From Casuarina equisetifolia (taxonomy: Eukaryota; Streptophyta; Magnoliopsida; Fagales; Casuarinaceae), in assembly GCA_028551475.1 (NCBI GenBank), contig CM052358.1:25756853-25820852 (forward strand): a stretch of 64,000 nucleotides of DNA, written 5' to 3'. A program made the position numbers and the translations under genes. Of this stretch, positions 11,298 to 23,188 are shown in pieces (the stretch's first letter is position 1; the number at the start of each line of letters is the position of its first letter). The notes under the pieces are model-generated. The model saw nothing but the letters and a program-made list of their open reading frames with translations, was not told the DNA's origin and searched no databases.

Positions 11298-12750
11298 TTG
11301 TTCACAAGGCTATGATCATTTTAAAAAAATAAATCGAGACAATGGAAACTTGAAAAAACCAAATCAACTAACAGCCGATAATATATTTAAATCAAATTCG
11401 TAATAGATTGTAAATAAAATAACACCATACAGAAAATAAGACAAGAAGATTAAAAAACTTAATAGAGTGAAATAAATTTATTAAACTTACCATACAATAT
11501 GCGAAAAAGCTTCCAAAGGTTCCCCCTGCGTTTTTTTTTAAGTATGTTTCTTTTCTATTCTTTGTTTTCCAAACTAAGATTACATATTACAGTTCAGTTC
11601 CATTTGAGAAATAAAGGCAAAAAAAAAAATTTATTGTGCAGTGCTTCAGCTTACATTTAACGTATAAGTGGCCGCCCACACCCCCCAACGCCCCAACCAA
11701 ACCCCTCCCCCCCCCCCCCAAAAAAAAAAAAAAACAAAAAAAAAATGAAATCCATCTAAATGGAAAGGCCCTTCAAATGTTTTGAAGGTGGAAACTTTAC
11801 AAAAATAAAATATATGTAATAATCATTGATTTATCGACCTAACATGTATTAATTGAGTTTAGTAATAAAAAAAAATTATAAATTAAAAATTATTCTAGTC
11901 TATATCATTTAACTATTTTGTTTCTTTCACAATAATAATTATGTGTTAGCTAATTAAAATAGTCATATGAAATGCTTTCTTGGGTGTGTGAGTGACATCC
12001 TTGGAATATCAATTAGCTATTTGTTTAGCGAGTCAATTGATTTAATCGTCTCTGTTGCAAGGTCCTAATTAGTGACGATCTTGGCGCCACTTTGTTAATA
12101 CATCTCGGGGTAAATTGAACGGGGAACATACATCTCATTGATATGCACGTCGTAATGCTTCTACTTCTCCAAAACCCAACAAGAAAGAAGAGACAACAAT
12201 AATCCACTTACTGTGCCTTCGTATCAAACAAAGCTGGTGCGTCTCAAAGTCCTTGAAATTACCATTGATGACACTATCTTGGGAGTCTCCGATGACACCG
12301 TCGATTAGTCAGATAGACAAACAACTTGACAACTCCTAGATTGCAAAACGTAATCTAAGGTAGCATTGATCTTATCGAGGTAGAGCCAAAACATAGGTTG
12401 TAATTATTGATTGTCCTTGCATCATATTAAATTGGTTCGGCAAATGGACGATGAGGGACAGCCAGATTAAAATCTAAGCCAAACAGTAGAATTTTACCTG
12501 CCAAACAGGACAGCCTTGTTAACCATTTGTCCCACGAGTTTGACCGCACGAGTCCAAAAATTCCACGTGAAATCTTGTTGTTTCAGATATAAGTACCCAC
12601 ATTTCTCGATTTTCGTAATTCTTCTTTTCCTCAAGTCTCTGTCATCGACTCATCGGCGAAAGAAAAGAAGAGCGTTTCGAGGCATTGCTCCATTTTCGTA
12701 ATTCGTTTTTTTCTTTCCATCTCGTTTGAGAGAAGAAGCCTGTGTCTCCA
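11298..12750. other. Spacer upstream of TNL2
   Basis: No gene seen. It contains a strand-biased low-complexity block at about 11670-11745 (C-rich, then long A runs). At about 11810-11990 there is a copy of the dispersed repeat abundant at 52.5-57.6 kb (TCTATATCATTTAACTATTT, then AATAATTATGTGTTAGC). Around 12060-12290 it shares segments with DNA at 32800-32960 upstream of TNL3 (GTGACGATCTTG...TTGTTAA), so the TNL2 promoter is related to that of TNL3. Confidence 0.55.
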
Positions 12751-15700
12751 ATGGCTTCTTCGAGAGCTCACCCAACTCCTGCAACGTCTTCTTCTTCTTC
12801 AACTCATCAGCGAAAGTACGAGGTTTTCCTCAGTTTTCGGGGTGCAGACACCTGCTATGGTTTTGCAGACACTCTCTATGAATGATAAAGGGATTGTCGT
12901 CCTTAGAGACGAAGAGGACCTGAAGCTAGGAGAAGAAATTAATCCAGCTCTCAAGCGTGCAATAGAAGAATCCAAATACGCGGTCGTTATTGTCTCAGAG
13001 CAATTCGCTAACTCTAAAGCGTGCTTATTTGAGCTGACCGTGAGAATGGAATGCCGACGAATGGGACGCCTAACTGTTGTTCCAGTTTTCTACAAAGTGG
13101 ATGCCTCCGACGTGGGAAACCTTACGAATAATTTTGGAGATCATTTCGCTAAACTTGAAGACAATCCCAAAGTTGGGAAAGAGCAATGGGAAAAGTGGAG
13201 ATCTATTTTGGTGGAATTAGCTGAATCCTCCATGGATCCCAAACTCGACGAAAACCTATCAGAATCGTGTGGACGTGCTCTTAAGGGATTGACCAATCTC
13301 CGCGTGCGCCATATAAAAAACTGGTATCATTTTTGTAATTTGTTACGCTAAACTGATGGATTAGCCTGATAAATTTTATTTACTCTCCTAATAAATAGAT
13401 TTAGAGCAACTTCTAGTTTTTTTTTTTTTTGGAATACAGTTCTAAATTATCTTTATTTATTGATTTAATTTTTATTTACAGCTATGAAACACCAGTTGCT
13501 CGAGAAATCATTGCAAAGATATATGATAAATTGGCAGGTAACTCCTCCAGCATTTCTGAGCCTCTCATTGGAACAGAATCCCAAGAGAAGGGAATCATGA
13601 AGTTGCTCAATATAGCAGATCCTGTTCGTGTCATTGGGATTTGTGGGTTGCCAGGAATTGGGAAGACAGTTTTAGCAGAAGTCATTTACAACAAAATTTC
13701 TCCTCAATTTGATGGTCGGTGCTTCATTCGTATTGGAAAAACAACTGAACACAAGGATCTTGTTGACTATCAAAAGAAACTCATCTATGGTATTCTCCGC
13801 AGCAATTTAGGAGAACAAAAGCAGGACGATTACGAAGTAAAGAAGGCGCTGCGGAACAGACTAAGAGAAAGAAAGGTGCTCATTGTTCTTGACGATGTGT
13901 GGCATGACGTCCAGGTAAAGGAACTGGCAGAGAGTCTTGAATGGTTTGGTTATGGAAGTAAAATTATTATTACAAGCCGACATCGTAATTTGCCGCGTCT
14001 GCGCCAGGACAATGTTTATGAGGTTCAGCCGCTAAACGAGAAAGATGCTTTGCAGCTTTTCTGTTTGAAGGCCTTCAGCCAATGTGACCCTAAAGAAGGC
14101 TTTCAGGGCTTGGCTACAAAAATTATGAGTCACACAGGACGCTTTCCTCTTGTGCTTAATACTTTTGGTTCGTACTTATCTACTAGGCTGGACAAGGATT
14201 TTTGGTATGGCTACCTAAAAGAACTAGATGCAAGTCTTGAAGATCCTGTTTCGAAGACACTTTTTAAAAGTCTCGAGGAACTAGCTCCTAATCAAAGAGA
14301 GTTGGTTTTAGATATTGCATGTTTTTTTGATGGATATTTATATGGTGATTCTAAACATATATTAGAAACTTTTGATTATAATCTAAGTTTCAATCTTGAA
14401 GTTTTGAAGGACAAATCTTTTATAAGGATCTCAAACGAGGGACAATGGTTGATGCATGATATTATAGTAGATGTTGCTAAAAAATTTGCTAAGAGGAGTA
14501 GATTGATTCAGCTAGAAGATATTGCTCGTGAACTGGAGATTGGTACTATAATGCCTAAAGTAAGTGTCTCTTGTTCCAATTTTTAGATGTATTTATTAAA
14601 TATTTTCACCTTTGAGTTTATTTATTTATTTATTTATTTTTGGTTTGTAGGAAAATCCTAACATAAAAGGCATTGTCCTTCAACTTTCTTTACTTGAAGA
14701 TAAAAGATTTAGTTCAAAGGCTTTATCAACAATGGTAAACTTGAGAATGCTTAAAATTGAATATGAATCCAATTGCCAAAAAGTGAAATGGTTGGGAGAT
14801 CAGCTTGAACTAAGTGAAGAGTTACGCATCATGGAATGGGAAGGATATCCTTTAAACTCCTTGCCAACTGATTCAAATTTTGGAATCAAGCTTGTTAAGC
14901 TTGGATTGAATGATAGTAAAATCAAAACACTATGGAATGGAGAAAAGGTACCATTGTGCCTTTTATGCAAATAATTTTTTTTTGTCCTTCCTTCTCTCTC
15001 TCTCTCTCTCTTTTCCTTAATTATTTTTCCTTTCATTTAATAGTTTGTTATCCTATACAGAGTCTTCCAGAATTAAAGCAACTACACTTAAGCTCCTTGG
15101 AGGAAATGATTGTCGTACCGGACTTAAATGGAAGCCCAAAGCTTGAGATTCTAAGTGTTCATCTTTGCAATAAATTGTCTACCCTCTCCCCTTCAGTTGG
15201 AAAGCTCGAATTGCTCAAAGAGTTGTCAATACAAAAATGCAAAAATCTTCAAGAACTTCCAAATGAGATAATCTCAACTTCCCTTAAATGGCTTTTACTT
15301 GTTCAGTGTTCAAAGGTCAAACAATGTCCAAATATTCGACATAGTTTGCAATGTTTGCAACATCTTTTTATTAGCGATACCTCTATAGGAGTAGAAGGGT
15401 TACCTTTCTCATATGAGAGATTACCATCTTTAAAGGTCTTTCAAGCATTTCGAACTCCCCTAGAAGAATTGCCATCCTTCATTTTTTCTTCGGAGAAACT
15501 TGAAGTTTTTATGTATCAAGCCTTTCCAATTAGATCTCAGTCCCAAATTTCGGCTCCCTGCCTCGTTTCCAAATTTAAGCTCTCTAAGCTACTTAGCTTT
15601 GTGTGGTTTTAATGTGTCAAATGATACAAGACTTATTAATCTTAGTGGCTTATCCTCATTAAAACATTTAGATCTGTCTTATAGTAACTTTCCAAATATA

Positions 15701-17160
15701 TTAGATATTATTAGTCAAGTTCCCAACCTTTGTACTCTTGAGTTGTCTGGCTGTGAAAAAGTTCAAAAATTGTTAGAGGCTCAATTCTTTAATTGCTTAA
15801 ACTTAGGATCTTTAAGAGACACTGGATTTGAGTGATTGCAATCTAAAAACCATTCCTGAAACAATTGGTCTCTGCTCCTTGCTTTCCACGTTGTGTCTGA
15901 GGAATAACTACTTTACAAAATTACCGGATAGCATCTGGAAACTTTCAAAGCTTGAGACGCTTGAATTATGTGGTTGTATCTTTCTTGAGTCATTGCCAAA
16001 ACTGCCATTAAGTTTAGATTCCTTGTCGTTAAGATATTGTCCAAAGTTGCTGGGGTACGAGACGGGCCTTTTTTCTTTTACAGTTGCCTATGTTGGCTTC
16101 GATGAAAAGCCCCACCAGGTCCTGTATCTGCGTTCTGATGAATACGAAGACTCATACGAAGACTTACACGAGGACTCAGAGGAAGACTTAGACGAAGAGG
16201 TATCGGTATAATTGCATCAAATTTACGAAATAATTGTTGTTACTCCTAGTTAGCCAAAGAACTGTTATTAAGGTTTTTTTTTTTTTTCCCCATTTTAACT
16301 TTTTGTTTTTGGTTCTACAGATGGACCCTGTGTTCCCATGTGTGGTGTGTGGCCCTGCCCAAAAATCACCAAATCAAGCGTTGTTCCCTCATAAAACCAG
16401 TCATTCCAATAGAGAAATTGCAATCGATATGGATTTGAATGCGTACGATGAGGGATTCGAACCGTGGGCATGTGTTTTGTTCATTGTTTATGAAGTCCAT
16501 CATGGGAATGAGGAAAGAGCAAGCAAAAAGCAAGGGATTGATGAGCCTGAGAATTCAGATTCTGGAGCATCTAAGGGTCGTAACTGTATTTTTCCTGAGT
16601 TGGATTGTGAAATATATGAAATGGAAGGCGATGAAGTCATTGAAGGAAAATCCTTTGTCGTTTCTGTACCTGAAGCGGCTCAATTTGGGTCGTCATATGG
16701 AGTCTGGGTGTTTATAAATCTAACACATCTCTTTCCAGATCTGCTATTCCATGATATAAGATGGAGCTCCTCAGTTTCAATTAAAGAAAGAAACGAGAAT
16801 GTGGAGTTGAAGGAGTGCTGGCCGCGTCTAATAGATAAGGGTGGTTGTCCAGAGTTCTTTCAAGAAATCAATCGCATTTCCCGATCTGGTTTAGACTCAA
16901 AAAGCCTTGCTGATTCTTTAGAATGTGTTATAGGAGAATATGTTCTGTATGTCGATCATCCCAGAAGGAGTAATAGCTATAGCTATACCGGCGTTGGTGA
17001 TGGTGATGATGACGGCTATAGCGATTTCAATGATTGTGGCGATGGCAGTGATAGCGAGGATGGGGGCAATGGCGGCGATAGTGATAGCGATGATGACGGT
17101 GAAAGCGATGATGACGGCGATAGCGATGGCGGCGACAGCGATGGTGACGTAGAGCGTTAG
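12751..17160 (+). pseudogene. TNL2: TIR-NB-LRR gene with three frameshifts
   Basis: Same plan as TNL1; exons about 12751-13323, 13482-14559, 14651-14947, 15061-16199, 16321-17160. The TIR exon starts MASSRAHPTPATSSSSS and loses frame at about 12880, where 8 bases present in TNL4 (CACGCTAT) are missing; the rest of the TIR follows in another frame with SKACLFEL. The NB-ARC exon is open: GLPGIGKT, VLIVLDDVW, GSKIIITSR, a poor GLPL (RFPLVL), LVLDIACFF, WLMHD. The LRR-2 exon changes frame near 15500-15540 and at about 15815 (one extra A relative to TNL4). The C-JID exon is open and ends in an unusual Asp/Ser/Gly-rich tail of about 55 residues. A protein starting inside the TIR would lack the first TIR strand, so the gene is most likely dead as a full receptor. 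Confidence 0.88.
16975..17157 (+). repeat. Imperfect GCGATA/GATGAC microsatellite coding an acidic tail
   Basis: A degenerate array of hexamer-like units (GGCGATAGCGATGGCGACAG and variants) ends the TNL2 C-JID exon and encodes runs of Asp, Ser and Gly. A shorter version lies in the duplicated block (46785-46895) and a remnant lies just after the TNL4 stop (63575-63620), so the array differs in length between paralogues. Confidence 0.85.
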
Positions 17161-18851
17161 AATGCTGATCAGGTTTGTTCTCTTTCTTGTCTATCATCAT
17201 TGTTATAAAAAGAAAATAAACTTTTTATATTATTTTTTCCGTGCGCATGAGTGGTCCAGCGGGCCTTAAGAAGCATGGTATCTTGAGCAGATAGTCTTTC
17301 TTTTCTTTTCTTTTTTTCCTTTCTTTCTTAAAAAATTTCTTGTTGCAAATATTTAACTAAGCTGAATTTATACTCTTGAGAAAATTTTATTAAATTTTAT
17401 ACTTACCCTTACTTTTAATTGTAAACTTATTTGTTTGGACTTTTTTTTTTCAATTTTATAGTACATCCAAATTTCTATCATCTTTATTTAATTACTTTGA
17501 TCTAAGTTTTTAAATGTACAATAATTTTTATTTTGCACTCTAATAACTAACTTCTAATTTTTTTTTATACTGATGAATTTAGTTCTACAGAATTTGTTAT
17601 CATCTTTCAATTTATGCAAAGGTTAAATATGGTGTGGAAAGAGATTTTTGTAAAACATTTTGTTAATTAGACGTGTCACAGCCGTGTATCCACTAAAGGA
17701 ATTGAAGAGACCAGCACTATTCATCATGGAATAAACTTTGAGAAAAAGGTTGCACGCCTTGAGGCTTTATTCCTTTCACTTTTATTACTAATTTATCTTC
17801 CTTTTCCTTTTATTACTAATTTCTTTTCCTATTTTGGCTGCTAAAGTTCATTTGGAATTGAATCTCGCAAGCTTTGTCTCTCTGATTGGTTTTATTATTA
17901 TTACCATTTTGCTATTGCTTCCGTAGTTGAACATAATATTTTTATTTTTTATTTTTTTCAGTGTGCACCAGTGGACCAATGGTGTCCTAAGCATACTGAA
18001 GATATGGCCTATTGCAGTAAGTTTCATAAAGGTTTGTTTCTATTCATATTGCAGTCGCCTTTTGTTTTAAGATAATCTCGTTTTATTTGTTGGTGTTTTA
18101 TGGTTGCTAAAATTTGACAAAGTTGAATTTGTGCTTGGTCAAGTTTTTTTTTAAAATTCTGTATCTACACATACTTTTAATTGTAAACTTAGTTGTTTAA
18201 AGTTCTTACTTTTTCCCAAATTTATTATTAAGTTGAATCCATATCTTATTTTTTCAGTTATTTTGCTTTAAGTCTTTAATTTTAGCAAAAACTTTACTTT
18301 ACTCTTTAAAAAATTTGTTTGAAATTACAAGTCACATTATGAAAAAAAAACTTCTAAGTTGATGTTCACATATTGAAATAGCTTTTGTGATCATTTTTTA
18401 GTCTTTGCAATGGCCAAATGTAATGTTGAGGTAAAGGTTTTTATAGAACATTTGATCAATTAGATGTGTCTCTAAGCACCATGAAACAAAAATGTTAATA
18501 TTTATTGCACATGATTTAACCTCTCTATCTCTCTATTGATGTTAATCTTTGAACATCTTTTCATTTGTTTAATATTTTTGATTATTCCTCCTTTACCTTA
18601 AGTAAACAAGACTTTTTCAAAGGAAATTTAAATTCTTCAAAACTGGAGATAAATGATGTATTTTAAATGTAAATTTGTTGTTGGTCAAGTTCTCAACAAA
18701 ATGGTACTCCCTTCTACACGTATTTATGATGTGAACGAAATTTGTTTTTATGAAATAAATAATGATTGTTTCGTGATAGCGTGAAGGTGATATAATTAAC
18801 GTTTTGACCTTCCTTTTTTTTTTTTTTTTCCCTTCAATGTTTTTGTTTACA
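17161..18851 (+). other. TNL2 3' region with reiterated intron-like modules
   Basis: After the TNL2 stop, AATGCTGATCAG|GTTTGTTC looks like a donor of a 3' UTR intron, and a conserved exon-like block follows (GTGCGCATGAGTGGTCC at about 17240). Two diverged copies of one AT-rich module follow: TTTAACTAAGCTGAATTTAT...TTTTAATTGTAAACTTA near 17350-17430, and TTTGACAAAGTTGAATTTGT...TTTTAATTGTAAACTTA near 18112-18190. A second exon-like block (GTGTGCACCAGTGGACC, about 17961) resembles the first. No open reading frame of note. Confidence 0.65.
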
Positions 18852-19460
18852 GCCTTACTGTATTATTCTTGTGGTGGCATGCGGCCCTATGTGAGAATCC
18901 TACATCCCAAAGTTGGTTAAATGGAGATGCCCTTTCACTGGAGGAATTAAAATTTGTATTGATTGGAACTAGAATTCGGTCAATTTGAAGGCATGTACTT
19001 TGACAATTGTTGCTGGAGCTAGTGAAGGCAGTAATCGTATTCTTCCTGAATTTGTTCGTCAACAAAGCTAGCCTAAATGATACCACTCTTTTGTTTACCC
19101 AAGATATCTTCCGTTGGCTCAATTGGAATGGGGGGGTGCTTCTGAGTCTTCCATATACCTCGTGAAGATTGGAATATTCGAATAGATGGAGCTACTGAGC
19201 TTCAATTGCAACAAGTAGCATGGATGTGGAATTCAATTGGGTGGCTCGTCTGCTAGATTTTTCTGATGATTTAGCATTCCTTGATTATCTAGAGTTCATT
19301 GATAATTCAAAGTTCAACAATGATGTTGAGGTCATTGATGATACGGTGTTCCTTAATGATTAAGTGTTTTGTGGAGTAATTAGAAGGATTTCTGACGCAC
19401 TTTCAGCCCACGAATTCCTCATCCATGGTTTTGTCACAGTCCGGGGTGGCATCAAACATT
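18852..19460 (+). pseudogene. Decayed TNL C-JID exon (copy A2)
   Basis: Preceded by an intact acceptor (TTTGTTTACAG). It reads VVACGPM, stop, then SYIPKLV, matching the VACGPVQEVEIPKWF start of the TNL1 last exon. Further on come VAGASEGSNRILPEFV (compare GACEGSNPEILPVFV in TNL3) and RWSYWASIATSSMDVEF (compare KRWSYSASIKARTENVEF in TNL4). Several stops and frame changes make it non-coding. It lies downstream of the intact TNL2 C-JID exon, so it is an extra, duplicated last exon and not part of a complete gene. Confidence 0.8.
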
Positions 19461-21120
19461 AATAATTTGATTGTTTGAATTAATGTAGAGATATAGATGG
19501 TCACCAAGTTCGAGTTGCCACTCCGACTTATTTATCCGTTAGAACAGGTAAAACCCATTCAAACTGCTTCTTATTTGTTGTCACTATTAGTTTTCTGTTC
19601 GTTCCTCTGAGGAGTAAAATTTTTTGTTGTTAGTTTTCTGTCATCATGACCTTCGGAGTCTTCATCCGTACGGTATCCTGTGTATATCACAGGTTTGCGA
19701 GCCTTAGTTCATCACATGTTGTAACATGCTTCATTTAATTTTGTTCTTTGTTCTTACTTAGTTGTCTTTTGTTTTAATTGACTCTTGTTTCTGTTTGCTA
19801 TTATTTACTTTATTTGTTGTCACTATTTGACCAAGTTGAATTTGTAGGATGAGGTTTTACTAAATCCTCTACTTTTAATTGTAAATTCAATTGTTTTGAG
19901 TTTTGTTTTTCATTCTTTCTGAAAATTTAATGATATAGCATAATTTTTTCATTTTTAATTGTTTTTATTATAAAATATTGACTTTATTAAAATTTTTATT
20001 TTATACTTTAACAATTAACTAGTACTAAAACTTTATTTGACACTAGTTAGAAGCAAGAGAAGAACACAAGTTGATGCTCACATTTTCGAATCACTTTTTA
20101 TTGCTAATGGACTTACTTTCCTAGTTTTGGTCATCATCTTTTAATTTCTCAAGTTTTCAAATATGATGCTAGGTATAAACTATTAGGAAATATTTTTATT
20201 GATTACTTTTTCTTTATAATTTCTTGTCAATGATGAAACATTAGATAAATTGAATGTGACTAAGAATTGTATGGCTAAGATGCTCATTATTTTCAAGTTG
20301 ATTTTTTTTTAAACAAAAATTCATGTTATTCTCACCTATGAGAGTTTGATGTAGAATTCTTAAAAATTTATGATGCAATATGTATATTAAAATTTGTTAT
20401 TCAGTGATAATATTTTTAGTAATTGTTTCTTTGTTGCATGTGATTTTATCTTTTTATTTTTGTATTAAATATGCATAAGAATGGTAGGAGGAACATTTCT
20501 TCTTTTCATATTTATTTTAAGAAGACAACATTTTTGAAAGAAAATCAAAGGACTTCTTAAATCTTGATGTAAACATCGTGTTGTCCTTTACATCATGCAC
20601 TTGATGCATCAATATTAGTTTGACAATAGCTTGTCCATCGACATCCAATAGATAGAGGCCAACCTTTCCTTACAACATAAAATTTGATTGAAGCATGGCC
20701 TTCCAATCTTGTAGTGTTTCTCAAGAGGATTTCTATGGGTAAAAAAAGTATTTTAATCTCAAGTCAATATTTTGGTTGATCTCTAGTGAATTTACCTTTG
20801 TTAGCCTATATAATAGTTCAAATCATTGAATATGAATTTTTGACCCATTGTCATTTATTAAACTCCTATACTCTTTGGAAGCTTTAGATAAAATGATTGA
20901 TAGGTTATTGCTAAAATTTTGGAATCACCTTTTTATTTCGTCTTTTGCTTCACCATAAATTTTGACCTTTATATGAATGTGCCATCAAAAGGGTAACTAT
21001 ATTAGATTCATAAGAGTGCATGTCACCTTTAGCAAATGTCAGAATAATTGGATTGTCTTCAAAAAACCATCCAAGTATTGTCTTTTGCCCTTTATTCTTT
21101 TTCTTGTATTTTTTTTTACA
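19461..21120. other. Non-coding repeats between C-JID remnants
   Basis: No gene. It holds a third copy of the intron-like module (TTTGACCAAGTTGAATTTGT, about 19828, then TTTTAATTGTAAATTCAATTG) and AT-rich DNA parallel to copy B at 49000-50400. ATAATATTTTTAGTAATTG and TGCATGTGATTTTATC (20405-20460) recur at 49760-49800, and in diverged form at 26390-26430. Confidence 0.6.
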
Positions 21121-21790
21121 GCCTTACTATATTAATTCTATGTAGCATGTGGCCCAAGTGAAGTAGCCAAAATCCCAAATTGGCTCAAAGAGAATTAAAA
21201 CTCTTATGGATTGGGATTTGGATTCGGTCGGACCAAAGGCATGTACTCAACTTTAAATTTATCTAAGAAAAAATTTACAAAATTACCAGAAAGTCTATAT
21301 ACACTTGCCATCTTCAAAACAATTTTTTTTTGAAAGATTGTACTTACATCATTACCAAATTCAGCATTTAGAATTGTTTTATTTGAAATTAAGAAATTGT
21401 CAAATGTTGATGCCATTTGATCTGCAACTAGATAGGGGGATTCTAACTGAAATGTTAATGTGTTCATTCTTCTACAATTGTCTATCTTGGGTTTTGATGG
21501 CAAGCTTTAGAGACCTCATGTCTGCATTCACAAAAACCTCCATAGAAGAGTAATTGAGTGAGTTTCTTACTCCCCTTTGTAACATTCATGTTTCATAGTT
21601 TGAAATAAATAATTTTTGTTTTGTAATAACTTAAAAGTATTGCGTTTTGCCCTTTATTCTTTTGTCTTTTATTTTGTTTACAGCCTTACTATATTAATTC
21701 TATGGTAGCATATGGCCCGTCAGAAGCCCAGCCTCGCAAGCAAGACAATATAATGACTGAACCTGCTTTGAACGCAGAACCACTCACGAA
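21121..21790 (+). pseudogene. Shuffled TNL 3' fragments: C-JID start, LRR end, C-JID start
   Basis: Three pieces in order. At 21121-21240, TAGCATGTGGCCC...AAAATCCCAAATTGGCTC matches the C-JID start (ACGP...IPxW). At 21255-21555 is an LRR-exon end: KFTKLPESLYTLAIFKT resembles NYFTKLPDSIWKLSKLET of TNL2, and GFDGK near 21490 matches the AYVGFDEKP end of exon 4. At 21682-21790 another C-JID start follows an acceptor (MVAYGPSEAQ). Stops throughout. Copy B holds matching pieces at 50690-51200. Confidence 0.7.
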
Positions 21791-22270
21791 TTCAGCTCTT
21801 CACGCAGTACGCCGATTGAGCACAGAAAAGCAATTGCAATGTTGCTGAAAACTGTGTTGTGCTATTTCCGACATTGGAATTCGTTACAATTGGATCAAAC
21901 AAATGCGTTTTTCTTATTCCTTCCATTCGAAGAAGTTCGTTACTTCTTTCTATTATTCACCTATTTATTGTTGCTAAACTTTTGACAAATATTGACTTGG
22001 ATTTTTCCAAATAACTCGACAAAGAAACTTGTCTCAATGGTGATTGGTTGGTTTTGGTCTAAATTTTTTAGTAAGTCTTGTTCGTTATTTTTTTAAAAAA
22101 TATTGCATATACTAGAGCTATTACATATCTAAAATAAATGTTTTAATGTTTTATAGTAACGTCTACATTTTCTGGAAACTTTCGAGCACCACTTGCTGAA
22201 CATGGAAGTTTTGGGAGATAAAAGGAACGAAAAGATAAGCAACCCTTGAACTTACAAAGGGGCGTCAATT
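21791..22270. other. Spacer before the UGT pseudogene
   Basis: AT-rich DNA with no gene seen. The start (to about 21900) could be the continuation of the C-JID remnant, without recognisable motifs. Confidence 0.4.
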
Positions 22271-23185
22271 TCAGTTCACTGTTGGTACAACACTGTTTCT
22301 TAACATGGCCTCAATCAACGCTCCAATTGAAGCAAATGAAGATCCCCCGTCCATTACAGCCTTCCTGCTCTTCCCACTCATGTCCTTCATCCTCCTTCTG
22401 ATCTCACTGTCACAATCCATCACAGATTTCACCGCTTTCTCAATCTCCTCAGCCTTCACAAGTTCACCACCCGGCCTGTAATCCGATTTCAGCTCCACCG
22501 CCAATCCCAGATCCTGCACTATCTGAAAAGCATTGATTTGTTGTTCTGCATAAATCGGCCACGCTGCAATAGGCACGCCATGCCACAAGCTCTCCAAGAT
22601 GGAGTTCCACCCACAATGGGATACAAACCCGCCGACAGCTTTGTGGGCCAGGACTTCCACCTGTGGGGCCCATCCACATAGCATTCCAATTTGTGTCGGC
22701 TTTTCTAAGAATCCCGGCGGCAAGACCTCCTCGAGATTCCGGGGATCAAGCGGTGAGGCATGCTTATCGGTGGATGCCAAACGCATGGACCAGAGGAATC
22801 GATGTAAACTCCGCTCAAGGCCAATCGCAATCTCTTTCAACTACGGTGGACTGAAGCTCCCCCCACTCCCAAAGCATAAGAACACCACGGATGATGGAGG
22901 CTGATTGCAAATCTTATCACGTTCAGTGTCATTTTCATCTGAAATGTTTCACTAGTGAAGTGGATTAATGGTCCAACTTCGTAGACAGGGGGTATTCCAT
23001 CATCCCAAAGGGAGTCGAACGCATGGGATTCCAGCTCATAAAACGTATTTACCACAATACCTTGGGGCCTTTTTAAGCCTTCTTCCATGGTTTAGCATAG
23101 AGAAGTAGCCACCCTCTTTGTTGAACGCAAATGAAGGCAAAGCACCAGGGGGAACAAGGTTGACATAACTCGTATGATTGACTCA
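22271..23185 (-). pseudogene. UDP-glycosyltransferase pseudogene (UGT71-like), 5' truncated
   Basis: Minus-strand family-1 glycosyltransferase, an enzyme class that moves a sugar from UDP-sugar to small molecules. The C-terminal 190 codons (22840 down to 22271) are open and contain a full PSPG box: [44 protein letters not shown], ending in the Gln typical of UDP-glucose users. [11 protein letters not shown] after it suggests the UGT71 group. Upstream, 23185-22840 encodes NLVPPGALPSFAFNKEGGYF, then [19 protein letters not shown] and EVGPLI, but needs frame changes near 23070 and 22900. The N-terminal half is absent: the gene stops where the copia LTR begins at 23189, so insertion probably removed or separated it. 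Confidence 0.9.
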
Positions 23186-23188
23186 GGA

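Larger units (their letters stand above)
16384..21660 (+). repeat. Segmental duplication, copy A
   Basis: From TTCCCTCATAAAAC inside the TNL2 C-JID exon to about 21660 the sequence runs parallel to 46210-51080, with long nearly identical stretches (for example AATCGATATGGATTTGAATG and TAATCGTATTCTTCCTGAAT). Copy A keeps about 420 bases (18075-18500) that copy B lacks, and lacks a 128-base insert present in B. The identity percentage was not computed. Confidence 0.88.

Noticed and set aside
16940..17152. 70-codon frame rich in Ile, Ala and Met in the TNL2 tail
   Set aside because: It is the out-of-frame reading of the GCGATA array that codes the acidic tail; hydrophobicity comes from the repeat, not from a membrane protein.
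18847..19122. Minus-strand 91-codon frame, repeated at 48295-48660
   Set aside because: Conserved only because the segment is duplicated; the plus strand shows a decayed C-JID exon, which explains the sequence.
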